This document shows, piece after piece, positions 23,554-33,331 of a DNA stretch of 64,000 nt. The position numbers were made by a program, and so were the translations under genes. Position 1 is the first letter of the stretch. Every line of letters begins with the position of its first letter. This stretch comes from Liolophura sinensis. Its lineage: Eukaryota; Mollusca; Polyplacophora; Chitonida; Chitonidae. The stretch is from the NCBI RefSeq assembly GCF_032854445.1, contig NC_088307.1, positions 4,216,001-4,280,000 of the forward strand, in the 5' to 3' direction. The notes under the pieces were generated by a model, which saw only the letters and a program-made list of their open reading frames with translations, was not told the origin of the DNA and made no database searches.

Positions 23554-24558
23554 ATGGAAACAGACGTAGCCTCACTTGGAAACCAGGTCACGGCCTTGAC
23601 CTTGGCGGAACCGGAACAAAAGATCATCGAAGGCCAACATTTCCCGCTCATTCTCACGCCTTCTAATGGGAGCCTTGTCTCGCATTTAGAAACCTGCAAC
23701 TGGGTTCGTGGACAGAAAGATGAAATTAAGGCGTTGCTGTTGAAGTATGGCGTCATATTGTTCAGAGACTTCCCACTGCGCCAAGCTCTTCACTTTGATG
23801 AATTCGTGAAGTGCTTAGATTACCAGCCATTTCCATATGTAGGTGGCGCTGCTCCTCGTAACGTTGTTGTTGGTGATGTCTTCACCACTAACGAGTCTCC
23901 ACCCGACACGCTCATCCCATACCATCACGAAATGGCGCAGGCGCCGAAATTCCCAAGGACGCTTTTTTTCTACTGCGAATCTCCAGCGAAACAGGGAGGT
24001 GAAACACCCATTGTGCCGTCCAATTACGTCTATCGACAAATCAAGGCGAAAGAACCCGAGTTTGTCCGAGAGCTGGAAGTTAAAGGCGTTAGGTACGTCC
24101 GAATTTTGCCGGAAAAAGACGATCATTCGTCTCCGATCGGCCGAGGCTGGAAGTCCACGTACTTAACCGACGATCCAGAAGAAGCTGAGCGAAAGTGTGG
24201 CGAACTCGGCACTTCCTTCGAGTGGTTAGCCGATGGTTCCATGAAAACGGTGACGAAGGCTGTTCCCGCCGTCAAAGCCGATCCTCGCACAGGGAAGAAA
24301 GCCTGGTTCAATTCTGTCATCGCCGCCTACAGAGGCTGGAAGGACAGCAGAAACGTACCGGAGAAAGCTGTGCTCATGTCCGACGGCACTTTCATGAAAC
24401 CGGAAGTGATGGACGTTGTGGAGAGAACGCTAGATGACGCTGCGGTCGATTTCCGGTGGCAGCCAGGCGACGTGCTGATGGTGGACAATTATCAGGCACT
24501 GCACGGTCGGCGGGTGTTCACGCCTCCCCGAAGAATTCTCGCGTGGCTTTGCGTGTAG
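23554..24558 (+). CDS. TauD/TfdA-like Fe(II)/2-oxoglutarate dioxygenase (clavaminate synthase-like), paralogue 2
   Basis: A 334-residue protein in one exon, paralogous to the minus-strand gene at 1451-2458. It keeps the family's active site: H-x-E in PYHHEMAQ (His124, Glu126), distal His317 in ALHGRRVF, and Arg326/327 as the probable 2-oxoglutarate contact. The shared signature GGAAPRNVVVGDVFTTNE is intact, and IGRGWKSTYL and LADGSMKT match the first copy. The predicted role is Fe(II)- and 2-oxoglutarate-dependent oxidation of an unknown small molecule in the cytosol. The start is the first ATG after a plausible acceptor (TTTTACAACCACAG, exon from 23530), 24 bases downstream. Poly(A) signals AATAAA are seen at 24806-24811 and 24995-25000. 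No frameshift or missing key residue is seen, so both copies look functional. Confidence 0.92.
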   Translation: METDVASLGNQVTALTLAEPEQKIIEGQHFPLILTPSNGSLVSHLETCNWVRGQKDEIKALLLKYGVILFRDFPLRQALHFDEFVKCLDYQPFPYVGGAAPRNVVVGDVFTTNESPPDTLIPYHHEMAQAPKFPRTLFFYCESPAKQGGETPIVPSNYVYRQIKAKEPEFVRELEVKGVRYVRILPEKDDHSSPIGRGWKSTYLTDDPEEAERKCGELGTSFEWLADGSMKTVTKAVPAVKADPRTGKKAWFNSVIAAYRGWKDSRNVPEKAVLMSDGTFMKPEVMDVVERTLDDAAVDFRWQPGDVLMVDNYQALHGRRVFTPPRRILAWLCV

Positions 24559-25039
24559 CGAGACATCTGTATGTTTATTATAAGCAGTCCTTTAAAACAG
24601 TACTGGTATCGATGCTCGAAGAAGACGTTTATTGTACAAATTCAAGAACACTGGTGGAAGATCATCGTTTGAAGTTCACAGTGACTCACGCTTCTCCTAA
24701 ATGGTTTTGCTTTTCAGTTTGTTCTGTTAGAATGGCTTTAAACATGCAGCCCAATTAAGGTGCCATTTGTGATATAGTGATCAGTTTTATTGGTCAGTGC
24801 ATGTTAATAAATACATCTCTGTGAGCTTGCAATTTTCCGGAGTTGCTTAAAGATTACTTGTAATTAGAGTTCAAATGTAAATGCAACTTTGCACTAATTA
24901 TTCATTATCGGTATACATTAAGTGTTGTTATTATTATATGTTAAATTGTACTTTATATGTTTTGTAAATGTAATTATAGCTGGGTAGGAATTTGAATAAA
25001 GTATTGGGTGCTGACGTGTGTTGGCGATTTATGAGTCAT

Positions 25040-25363
25040 CTAAGCCTTAAACTCGAAGTCGAGATATCCGTGATAAAAGCCGGGTCGGGTCATATCAAAG
25101 ACTTAAAAATGACTTACTTGCTACTGTCTCGCATGATGCTCAGTGTCGGGTCATATCACAGACTAAAAAATGGTGCTATCTCGGTTGTGTGACTAGGTGG
25201 GGTGTCATGTCTGGTGTCTTCAGGGGCGACAACACATGGGCGGCATCGATTTGCCTGCCACAAGAAGACACAATATATATATACACACTCATTGACCCAT
25301 CGTCGTCATATGGCTGAAAAATTGTTCAATACGATGCCAAACCCCAGGCATACCTACATGTAA
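25040..25363 (+). repeat. SINE family C, downstream of oxygenase 2
   Basis: Head remnant with GGGTCGGGTCATATCAAAG, an internal duplication of that piece (CAGTGTCGGGTCATATCACA), then GTGACTAGGTGGGGTGTCAT, CCACAAGAAGACAC and AAAAATTGTTCAATACGA. It starts about 40 bp after an AATAAA of the gene. Confidence 0.7.
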
Positions 25364-25959
25364 TCTAAGCCTTAAAAAACGACTTCGTGAGTTCGAATCT
25401 AACTCCAGCTGGATTAGATTCGGTTTTTCTCGTGAAATTTGCCAGGTGCACTTCAGAAGGATGTTCGATTTTCTTGAGTGCCATTTAAGATATGAGACTA
25501 CCATAAGCTATCAACAAAATGGTCATTTATCTAAATGAAAATAGGCGTGTTTACTCCATTGTACGGATCATTCAGGGCATGTGTTCGAGTCATTTAAACA
25601 TTCAGATTGTCCTCTCTTATACTACATCTTTGCTTCAGCTTTAAATCTGGAAATTTGTCAGGTTCCAGGAGGGTGCGATGGTTTCCTCAACCTGGTTTCT
25701 TCCACTCAAAACCTGTAGCGGCATTGCATGAATGTACTATTCTTTTTAGTTCAACGAAAAATCTTGAACTAATAGATTTGACTCAGTGACATTAACAGAG
25801 AAACAATAGTGGTTGTAACCATCAACAGGTGTAAGTAAAGTAAGCGTGAGCCATAGCCACTTTCTGAAAGCAACTTACAACTGTATGTGAGACAACTACG
25901 TTATCCCAACAAAGTGTATTTACACGCCTTTCTGTTATTCGATCCTGTAAAAGCCAAGC

Positions 25960-26191
25960 ACCAAGGAGGAATGCGGTTGCTGTGAGTTCGAGTCCAACTC
26001 ATGCTGGCTTCCTCTCCGGTCGTAGGTGGGAAGCTGTGCTAGCAAGCTGGATATGGTCGTGGGCTCCCACTGCCCGGTTTCCACCCACCATAATTCTGGC
26101 GGACGTTGTATAAGCGAAACATTCTTGAGTACGGCGTGAAACACCAATGAAATATAAATCAATAAATAAAAAAATAACAAAACAAATAAAT
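25960..26191 (+). repeat. SINE family A, 5'-truncated, with target-site duplication
   Basis: GTGAGTTCGAGTCC, TGCTGGCTTCCTCTCCGGTC, GGTTTCCACCCACCATAAT and TACGGCGTGAAACACCAA are in family order. The 11-bp direct repeat AAAAGCCAAGC flanks it at 25949-25959 and 26192-26202. Confidence 0.85.
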
Positions 26192-26759
26192 AAAAGCCAA
26201 GCTAACAGTAAACTGACACTGTTCATATAACAACGCAAAACCTTTTAAATTCTTTTCAAATTATGTTTTATTATGCAGACTTTGTGTACTTATCGAGAGT
26301 CAGTGGTGAGTTACGGTTTCAAAGGACAAAGCTTAAAAATGCTATATACATGACTTAAGCAAACTTTTATTAGATGGATGGTATCAAGATTCGTATCCGT
26401 AAAAACACAATGGTTTGTACATCGGGTGTTAACCTTGCAATTTGAGTTAGCACCTTCATAAAGGACACGAAATTTGACAACAGCCAAACCGATAAAACCT
26501 GAAGAAAAATGACTGTCTTCGCTGGATTGTTCAGTACACAAACCCAGAGTTTAGAGGTCAAGCTTTACAATAGGGGACATAAATAACCATAAATAGCTTC
26601 TTCTATTTAGTAACATTCCCAGTACACAAACAATGTGAATTGATATATTAAATTGTATAGGCAAACAGGTGGTCTGCAAATCTGTTACAGAACAACAGAT
26701 CTATACATTTTCTAAAATGGACGTACGATCTAAGGAATCTTTCCCACCTTAACTTATTG

Positions 26760-27245
26760 GGGTTCAAGCTGTGTAGGATGTTGTTCAGTTTCAAGTTGTA
26801 CAGTCTGTTATTCAGGTTAAAGCTGTGTAGTCTATTGTTCAGATTCAAGCTATGTAGTCTACTGTTCAGGTTCATGCTGGGTAGTCTATTATTCACGTTC
26901 AAACTGTGAGCCCGTTGATCAGGTTCAAGCTGTGTAGTTTATTGTTCAGGTTTAAGTTATGTAGTCTATTATTCAGGTTCATGCTGGGTAGTCTATTATT
27001 CACGTTCAAACTGTGAGCCCGTTGATCAGGTTCAAGCTGTGTAGTTTATTGTTCAGGTTTAAGTTATGTAGTCTATTATTCAGGCTCAAGCTGTGTAGTT
27101 TATTGTTCAGGCTCAAGCAGTAGAGTTTATAGTTTATGTTCAAGCTGCGTAGCCTGTTGTTTAGATTCAAGCTGTGTAGCCTATTGTTCAAGTTCAAGCT
27201 GTGTAGCCTGTTGTTCAGGTTTAAGCTGTGTGGTTTACTGTTCAT
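26760..27245. repeat. 27-bp minisatellite downstream of the minus-strand deiodinase
   Basis: About 18 units built on CAGGTTCAAGCTGTGTAG plus TCTATTGTT. A ~107-bp block (from about 26870) is itself repeated from about 26976, a higher-order repeat. Because 27 is divisible by three, long minus-strand frames (NLNNRLHSL repeats) arise without being genes. Confidence 0.8.
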
Positions 27246-27544
27246 TTCTGCCTTTGCGGACGATTTGTGAGCGAACTGGCAGCTTAGGTCTGATTTATTG
27301 TTGGAGAAAAAAAGGTCCATCCGCCTTTGATCATTCCGTAAACTTAATTAAATTAATTAATTATTTCTTCATTGTTACATTGATCAAGATTATATGTATA
27401 TATATGTAAACAAATACACCTTCTCCTTTGCTAAGAAAACAAGGGAGACTTTCTAAAGTTATTTAGGAAAGCATATCGTTTCTACAGCCATTTAAATATG
27501 GGTGGATATCAGAATAGGCCTATAACAACCCATGCAGTCACTTA

Positions 27545-27698
27545 TCGAGACCGGGCTAATCAGTCATGTTTCTCTTGTTCTAACCTCCCAGCGCCAAGCG
27601 AGGCAGCAAAAAGTACTTTTCCTTAAGTCTTCCATATGACCCGATCCGGGTTTGATGCAAGGTCTCCCTTCTTCTAGGCTGACGCTCTATCACCAACG
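27545..27698 (-). repeat. SINE family C head fragment, just after the deiodinase stop codon
   Basis: Read on the minus strand: GTGATAGAGCGTCAGCC, then GCATCAAACCCGGATCGGG, then CTGCCTCGCTTGGCGCTG and ACATGACTGATTAGCCCGG. It starts about 11 nt after the TAA at 27711-27709, so it is probably transcribed in the 3' UTR. Confidence 0.7.
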
Positions 27699-27708
27699 CC
27701 AGAAGGTT

Positions 27709-28494
27709 TTAATCCATTTTGGACGTCGAAATGCTCTCATCCGGATTTGCTTTAGTATTTTTCTCAAGCCAGTCTTCCACATCCTCTATCCGACATTTCT
27801 TTGGGAAAATATCGCTCATGTATTGAATTCTGCATCTTTGAATGACATAAAGCCGCTCTGGTCTTCCGGAATATTGGGTGCACGCCTTATTGGCCATCGA
27901 GTCCACCAGAATTGGGCAAGTAACTTTTCCCGCCAAAATCTCGGCGGCTTTCAATCGGTCCTCCATGCAGAGGTGTTGATGAATCTGATAATTTTGCTTT
28001 CCCAGAGACCACTCATCTGCAGCGTGAACCTCCTGGATGTAAACTACCACGAAATCTGCAAGCCCCGCGAACCGGGACGAAATCTCGTTCCAAGCTCCCA
28101 GCTTCACCATAAACGGAGGTCACGTGCAACTTCCGAAATACACCACTAGAGGGCGTTCTCCCTGTTGAAAATCTAACAGCGCATGCGTTGTCTTTCCGTC
28201 CAATGAAATCAGCTTCGGGTTTGGCGCGATATCCCAGCGCTTAGCTTGTTTGAAAATGTCGTCATATTTTGCTCTCCATATGGTTTTTATAAATAAAAAG
28301 TTAATAACCGAATCGGCAACATCCTCACCAGGTATCCCAGAGCCTGCAACAGCCCCTGAAGCTCTGGCTACCATTTTCTTTCTGGTTGAAGGCAACAGTC
28401 TGGCAATAAATGCCATTACTATCATATTAGCCATAAAGAAGGCAAGTTTCAACAGTTTTAGACCGGTAACCACCCTGTCAAAGAGCTCGGGCAT
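27709..28494 (-). CDS. Iodothyronine deiodinase-like selenoprotein (UGA = Sec), minus-strand copy
   Basis: Two open stretches in the same frame (28494-28123 and 28119-27709) are joined by one TGA at 28122-28120. Reading it as selenocysteine gives 261 residues, normal for deiodinases. The TGA falls exactly at the family catalytic site: VVYFGSCT-U-PPF, Sec125. These membrane enzymes remove iodine from thyroid hormones through the selenol, in a thioredoxin-like fold. Residues about 8-33 (GLKLLKLAFFMANMIVMAFI) form the expected N-terminal membrane anchor. Downstream are VYIQEVHAADEW, matching the conserved EAHxSDGW-type segment, and IHQHLCMEDRLKAAEIL. The late glycine-rich GxGPxxY motif is replaced by SDIFPKKC, an unusual change. 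The start ATG follows acceptor TTTTCAG by two bases. A 5' UTR intron may begin at donor GTAAGT (29460). Iodothyronine as substrate is inferred from the family. Confidence 0.92.
28120..28122 (-). other. Selenocysteine codon (TGA) of the minus-strand deiodinase
   Basis: In-frame TGA between ...FGSCT and PPF..., at the position of the catalytic Sec in all classical deiodinases. Open frame continues for 136 codons beyond it in the same phase, with family motifs on both sides. This argues against a nonsense mutation. Confidence 0.9.
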
Positions 28495-28791
28495 TTCTGA
28501 AAACAGAAAGAAAGAATGAATTCCTTTTAGTTTCGGCTAAGCAGCTCTGTAACGCCTTCCGTCTATCGGTTAATCAATTTGACTTCCCATTTACCTACCC
28601 AGTGATCTCCATGCATAACGACACGAAATCCTATATTTGGGGTTTAGGCAGCCGCTGAGAATTCACGCTAAATTTTCGTAAATGATCATTTCATTAGATT
28701 GGAGGTTTGGTTCAGACGAATCGGCAGAAGTTATTCGAGTTCTCGGCCTTACATTGCACGGTCAGGAGCTGACAGGCTGTGTGAAGAGTTT

Positions 28792-29055
28792 TTTTTTTTT
28801 TTTTGATTGGTGTTTTACGCCGTACTCAAGAATATTTCACTTATACGACGGCGGCCAGTATTATGGTGGGTGGAAACCGGGCACAGCCCGGGGGAAACCC
28901 ACGACCATCCGCAGGTTGCTGGCAGACCTTCCCACTTACGGCCGGAGAGGAAGCCAGCATGAGCTGGACTTGAACTCACAGCGACCGCATTGGTGAGAGG
29001 CTCCTGGGTCATTAGGCTGCGCTAGCGCGCTAACCGACTGAGCCACGGAGGCCCC
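28792..29055 (-). repeat. SINE family A, full length, antisense, with target-site duplication
   Basis: This is the best full copy. On the minus strand: TGGCTCAGTCGG (box A), GTGAGTTCAAGTCC (box B), TGGCTTCCTCTCCGGCCG, GGAAGGTCTGCCAGCAACC, the meta-domain-like core GGGTTTCCCCCGGGC, AATACTGGCCGCC and the tail GAGTACGGCGTAAAACACC plus an A run. The 13-bp duplication GTGTGAAGAGTTT lies at 28779-28791 and 29056-29068. It sits in the presumed 5' UTR intron of the minus-strand deiodinase. Confidence 0.9.
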
Positions 29056-29244
29056 GTGTGAAGAGTTTGAATGACACTTTAAAGTGTGAACGTCTGTGTT
29101 TATCAACACAAAATCTGAATTTCCATTAAAATGACTGGGCTGACGGGTGAACTAGAGAGCGTGCAAATTTCGCTTTAAAGCGCCGATAAGCCGCTCTGTA
29201 AGTCTGTCTCTCCAAACAACAAGACAAACTACTCAATATTTATA

Positions 29245-29380
29245 TATTTGAATAGAGTTTTACGTCGTACTCAAGAATATTCCATCTATACAACAGCGGC
29301 CAGCATTGCGGTGGGAGGAATCCGGGGAGAGCCCGGAGGAAGCCCATGGTCATTCACAGGTTGCTGCAGACCTTCCCATG
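29245..29380 (-). repeat. SINE family A, antisense fragment
   Basis: TTTTACGTCGTACTCAAGAA, GGCCAGCATTGCGGTGGGAG and CAGGTTGCTGCAGACCTTCC match the reverse of the family A 3' two thirds. Also inside the presumed intron of the deiodinase. Confidence 0.7.
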
Positions 29381-29469
29381 GAAACTGGTCAATAAGATTC
29401 TAAAGTAACTTCACTGACAAATCACAATCAGACACAAACCTGGTTGAATATTGTACTTACTTGCGAATA

Positions 29470-30200
29470 CCAGTTGAAGCGATTTTCATACGTCAGATTT
29501 TCTTCAGGCTATAAAACACAAATGTATGTGAAATTTTGATCGATATAACAGTATTGCAGCTTCACCTCTGCATGACTGCACCCTCCCAGGAGAGGCTTTC
29601 CGTTGTATACAGTATTCTACACTTCTGGTTTGGCAACTATTGAGGGACTGCTTGGCTCATTATTTTTTTCACTCTGGCCTGGAGCAAAGATTCTATGGAA
29701 GGCAGTTTCAACCAACGCACTTTTCCACAACATCACATGACTGCACTTAACAACGGTCTCAATTTATTTAATTTAACAACCGGTAATGAGTTTGTCATTG
29801 AAGCATGATTACATATTTATGTTTCTACCAGATATAAACACATGGTCTATTATCATCTATTGCTTTTATCCAGTCATGTTTATTCAGCTGTCTATAAAAT
29901 CAGTCAGACTCACTATCAAAAACGCCTTTAGTCAGTGACCCGTAACACCACAAGCTCTACACATCGATATCTTGTGTTGTGTTATTGTCCCTTATTGTCA
30001 AGACAATGCCGTTAGGATACTTTTTCTAAGTCATTATGTCAAACTCCAAGGGTTCATTGTTTCGGGTGACGTCATAATTTGTCAAAAGCAAGTTGCATTC
30101 TGGACAATGGGCGGGGAAAGTAATTTGTTTTTCAAAGACTTCAGCAACAAGCGTTTAGAACAAACAAATATTATACTAAAACGTGTAAACAATTTCAGAT
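29470..30200. other. Intergenic spacer between the two deiodinases
   Basis: AT-rich. It should contain the promoter of the minus-strand deiodinase if the donor at 29460 is real. No TATA in the right orientation was found. Confidence 0.35.
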
Positions 30201-30205
30201 ATGGT

Positions 30206-30270
30206 AGTGTGAGAAACACGGTTCACAGTGTGAGAAACAGGGTTTACAGTGTGAGAAACAGGGTTTACAG
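30206..30270 (+). repeat. Three 22-bp tandem units
   Basis: AGTGTGAGAAACAGGGTTTAC is repeated three times with small changes. Confidence 0.7.
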
Positions 30271-30429
30271 TAAAGTCGATAGCCACTGTGTTTTTTTTTA
30301 AATAATTATAAGGTCACCTGAAGCAATGGGTTCATGACGAACGAAAAAAGAAATCTCTAGGAATATCAATCTCTAGGACACACGAGGTGTGGGTTCAAAA
30401 CCGGCCTCGGGGCATTTGTATATCTCCTC

Positions 30430-30690
30430 GCATCCACCGCTTGTGGGGCCTTGGTGACAATAAGCTCGTTTGTCCGTTTGTGCCATATAACGTTCGTTAA
30501 AGTCCTCTTGTCTCCCACCAATACGCATGGTGTGCTTATCTGTCCTTCGCAGGTGGGAAAGTGTCAGTAAATTGCCAGAGGTCATTAGTTTAAGGCGTTG
30601 CACTCCTGTTTCCTCTACCCATAAAACTGCCCCCATCGTATAAGCGAAACAATCCGACTGCAGCATGGAGCTGCGCAACAATCAAATAAA
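30430..30690 (+). repeat. Diverged SINE-like element
   Basis: GGTGACAATAAGC, CGTTCGTTAAAG, CTCCCACCAATACGCATGG and a family-A-like end (ACCCATAAAACTGCCCCCAT, CAATCAAATAAATG). A related left half occurs at about 57970-58080. Confidence 0.5.
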
Positions 30691-31324
30691 TGTATACTAT
30701 CTATGGGGCTTTTAGTCAGCGTTGTCCTGGTAAATTTACTTCAATATTGCAATCACACTTTTGCGTATGTTCCATCCAAACCGATAAAATATACAAACCG
30801 GTATATATATTATCATTTGCCTGATACAGTATGTTTGTCATTCTGGCCTTCCGTACCTATTCCTCTACTTGATACGTCCTAGATTTTAACCTTTCACATT
30901 CTATGTATTACAGTAATGTTTAGGAGAGCATGTTATGTCTGACCTTGTAAGTATACCACAAGAAGCCTGTGAATCGATGCGAACATACGTGCTGATATCT
31001 GAAATGAGTTTAGGCACGCTGTGGCCCTCGCTGAATTTACCTCGCTGGGTGTACGCCACACCTGCAAAATCAGGCAACGCAGAGTACGCAAAGTAGCAGT
31101 TAAAATCCACGACAGGTAAGGTACATTTATTATTGTCTGAAGTATTATAGGTAAACGTTATAGCACTGTTATATGCGTGGACTATAGAATAAGTATAATA
31201 TCTGAGACGTTGATATGTGTGGCCGCTCTCTGTTTGTGGGTGTGCGAGTTGAGGAATTCTGAGGAAGGAATGGGGTTGGGAGTGAGTGGCGGATATCTCC
31301 TTTGTCTAGTTGTTAACGCGGTCA

Positions 31325-31507
31325 CACTTAAGACTCTCTCAACAATGCGGCCGCTGTGGGTTCAAGCCCAGGTCATGCTGACATCCTCTCCAGTCGTATG
31401 TTTTCCCTCAGCCTCTGCCTGGTTTCCCCACCATAATACTGACCGCCGTCGTATGCATAAATGAAATATTCTTAAGTACGGGGTAAAACTTCAATCAAAT
31501 AAATAAA
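31325..31507 (+). repeat. SINE family A copy
   Basis: GTGGGTTCAAGCCCAGG, CATCCTCTCCAGTCGTATG, CCATAATACTGACCGCCGTC and the tail AAGTACGGGGTAAAACTTC plus CAATCAAATAAATAAAT. Confidence 0.75.
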
Positions 31508-32530
31508 TCCTACAGGTAGATGGCACTGGATGCCAAGTGAGGAACCTGAATCAACTGCGGCTTTAAATTAGGAAGATTGTCAGTTGCCTTACAAAGGACG
31601 GTAGTGTCCTCCGGGAACTCTGATTTCTTCACTTTTAAGAATGGCCGAGATCGCATAACGAGTATTCTTGAGTAAAATACATATCGAATGGATACAATAC
31701 AACAACTCGCGTCTTTCTGTTACATATAGAGAATATAGGGCGTTATACCTTAGTTCTGACATATTTAATCCCTCTGTATATCACGATTGTAAGTAAGTTC
31801 CCCACTATACGCCATCCCCCTCCTCACACGCCTGTATAGATCATTGTATCTGTAGGCCTGTGTGACCTAAATATGGAAATCAGAAAACAACGTTGAGGTC
31901 AGAAACTGGAACACAAGAAGACGACATTTCAATTTCTATGCACATTGTCACTGATCTCATGAAAATGTTAAAGAAGGCAGTAAAAACCGTTTTGTCGTGT
32001 AACTTGAAGCCTGGCTAGACTGCATATCAATCGTGTCTGAATGTATGCTTGGGAGTTTTACGTTGCGCTTAACAATTTTTCATAGGCTCATTAGGGTAAT
32101 TACGTTGGTATACACACGAGTACACAACTCTCCGCGAGAACACGAGTAACCATATGTTATTATTACTAGTACTGTTTTAATTACTCTCCCCAACTAAGGA
32201 ACTTTTGCTTTTCAAGCGTGTATTTGTCGGTCTGTCTGTGAATCTGTCAGCGGAAAATTACTGAATGATTTGTGCGCATGTTTGCTTTGGTCTAAAAACC
32301 GCATCCAGGAATCTTATTAAATACTTTTATGTGTCCATCAGAACGGACAGAAATACAGAGTATTCTCCCCTTGTCTGCAGTGCGGGAACGAGTACATTTA
32401 TGGCTGTGTGGTTCATCTCGTATGGTCTTGTGGTTAAGAATAACAGTGAAAAGTTACCGAGTGAGATACCATCCTCCAATTTTTTCTCTTGAAAGATTCA
32501 TCTCTATATAGCCTTTGACCAATAAGATCG
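31508..32530. other. Presumed 5' UTR intron of the plus-strand deiodinase
   Basis: No coding exon recognised. An antisense SINE B tail remnant (TTTTACGTTGCGCTTAACAA) lies near 32050-32110. If the donor at 31115/31116 is used, this lies in a 2.2-kb 5' UTR intron. Confidence 0.3.
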
Positions 32531-32546
32531 ACAGTTCGAATCCAGT

Positions 32547-32909
32547 TCCACTGGTCCGGATAGCACATTTGGTAGAGCCTACGTTTTTGGGAGCGGTAGA
32601 TCCAAAATCAATCCTGGGTCGAGTCACACCTAAGACTTTAAAAGAGGAAGTTGTAACTTCTTCGCTTGGCGTTCAGCATAAAGTGGATATTTCAGCGATT
32701 GGTTGACCCAAATCAGTATAATGGCTCGGGCGGGGCGGCTTACTTGCCTTCGGTGAGTCGTCTCAGTGATGCAGCACTAGATAAACGAGCGGTGGAAATC
32801 CGTTCTGCTACAAGGAGGCACATTACATACACCCTAAGGATTCCTTCGTCGTCACATGGCTGAAAAATTGTTGAGTACGACGTTATACCCCAAGCACTCA
32901 CTCACTCAC
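32547..32909 (+). repeat. SINE family B with target-site duplication
   Basis: Full family order from GGTAGAGCCTACG through GGGCGGGGCGGCTTACTTGC to GAGTACGACGTTATACCCC and CACTCACTCACT. The 11-bp repeat TCGAATCCAGT lies at 32536-32546 and 32910-32920. It ends about 420 bp upstream of the deiodinase start codon. Confidence 0.85.
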
Positions 32910-33205
32910 TCGAATCCAGTACCCGATAGTTTGATTTCGACTTTCTGTCCGGAGACTTTTCATGTAGATTAGGACAGGCACTGTGATTTCTTTTTGGCTC
33001 TGTCTGAATTCCTGAAGCCTCCTGACATGAAGTGACATGAAGTCACTGAGACCTCCAGCGAAATGTAATATGGGCGTTAACTGATATACTGTTGTTCTTA
33101 GAATTATCACATACCGTTAGCATCAATCACTTTTCTTGTTATATAAATTGGTCTGCTCGGATTCCACTCGCCATAATGCTGTCAGGTTGCCATAGAGGCT
33201 CCAAT

Positions 33206-33297
33206 AAATAAATAAATAAATAAACAAACAAACAAGCAAATAATTAAATAAATAAATAATTCAATAAATAAATAAGTAAATAAATAAATAAGTAAAT
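33206..33297. repeat. AAAT/AAAC microsatellite
   Basis: Tetranucleotide repeats of AAAT/AAAC type end just before the splice acceptor at 33325 of the plus-strand deiodinase. Confidence 0.7.
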
Positions 33298-33331
33298 CTA
33301 AATTGGTGCCTCTCTGTCGTTTCAGCTCAAT

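Noticed and set aside
26648-27320. Minus-strand frames rich in NLNNRLHSL as an asparagine/leucine repeat protein
   Set aside because: They follow a 27-bp minisatellite, with no start context, signal or non-repeat domain.
28975-29055. tRNA-like box A and box B sequences as tRNA genes
   Set aside because: They continue into SINE bodies with target duplications and do not fold into a full cloverleaf. The same holds for heads near 496, 5160, 56612 and 60436.
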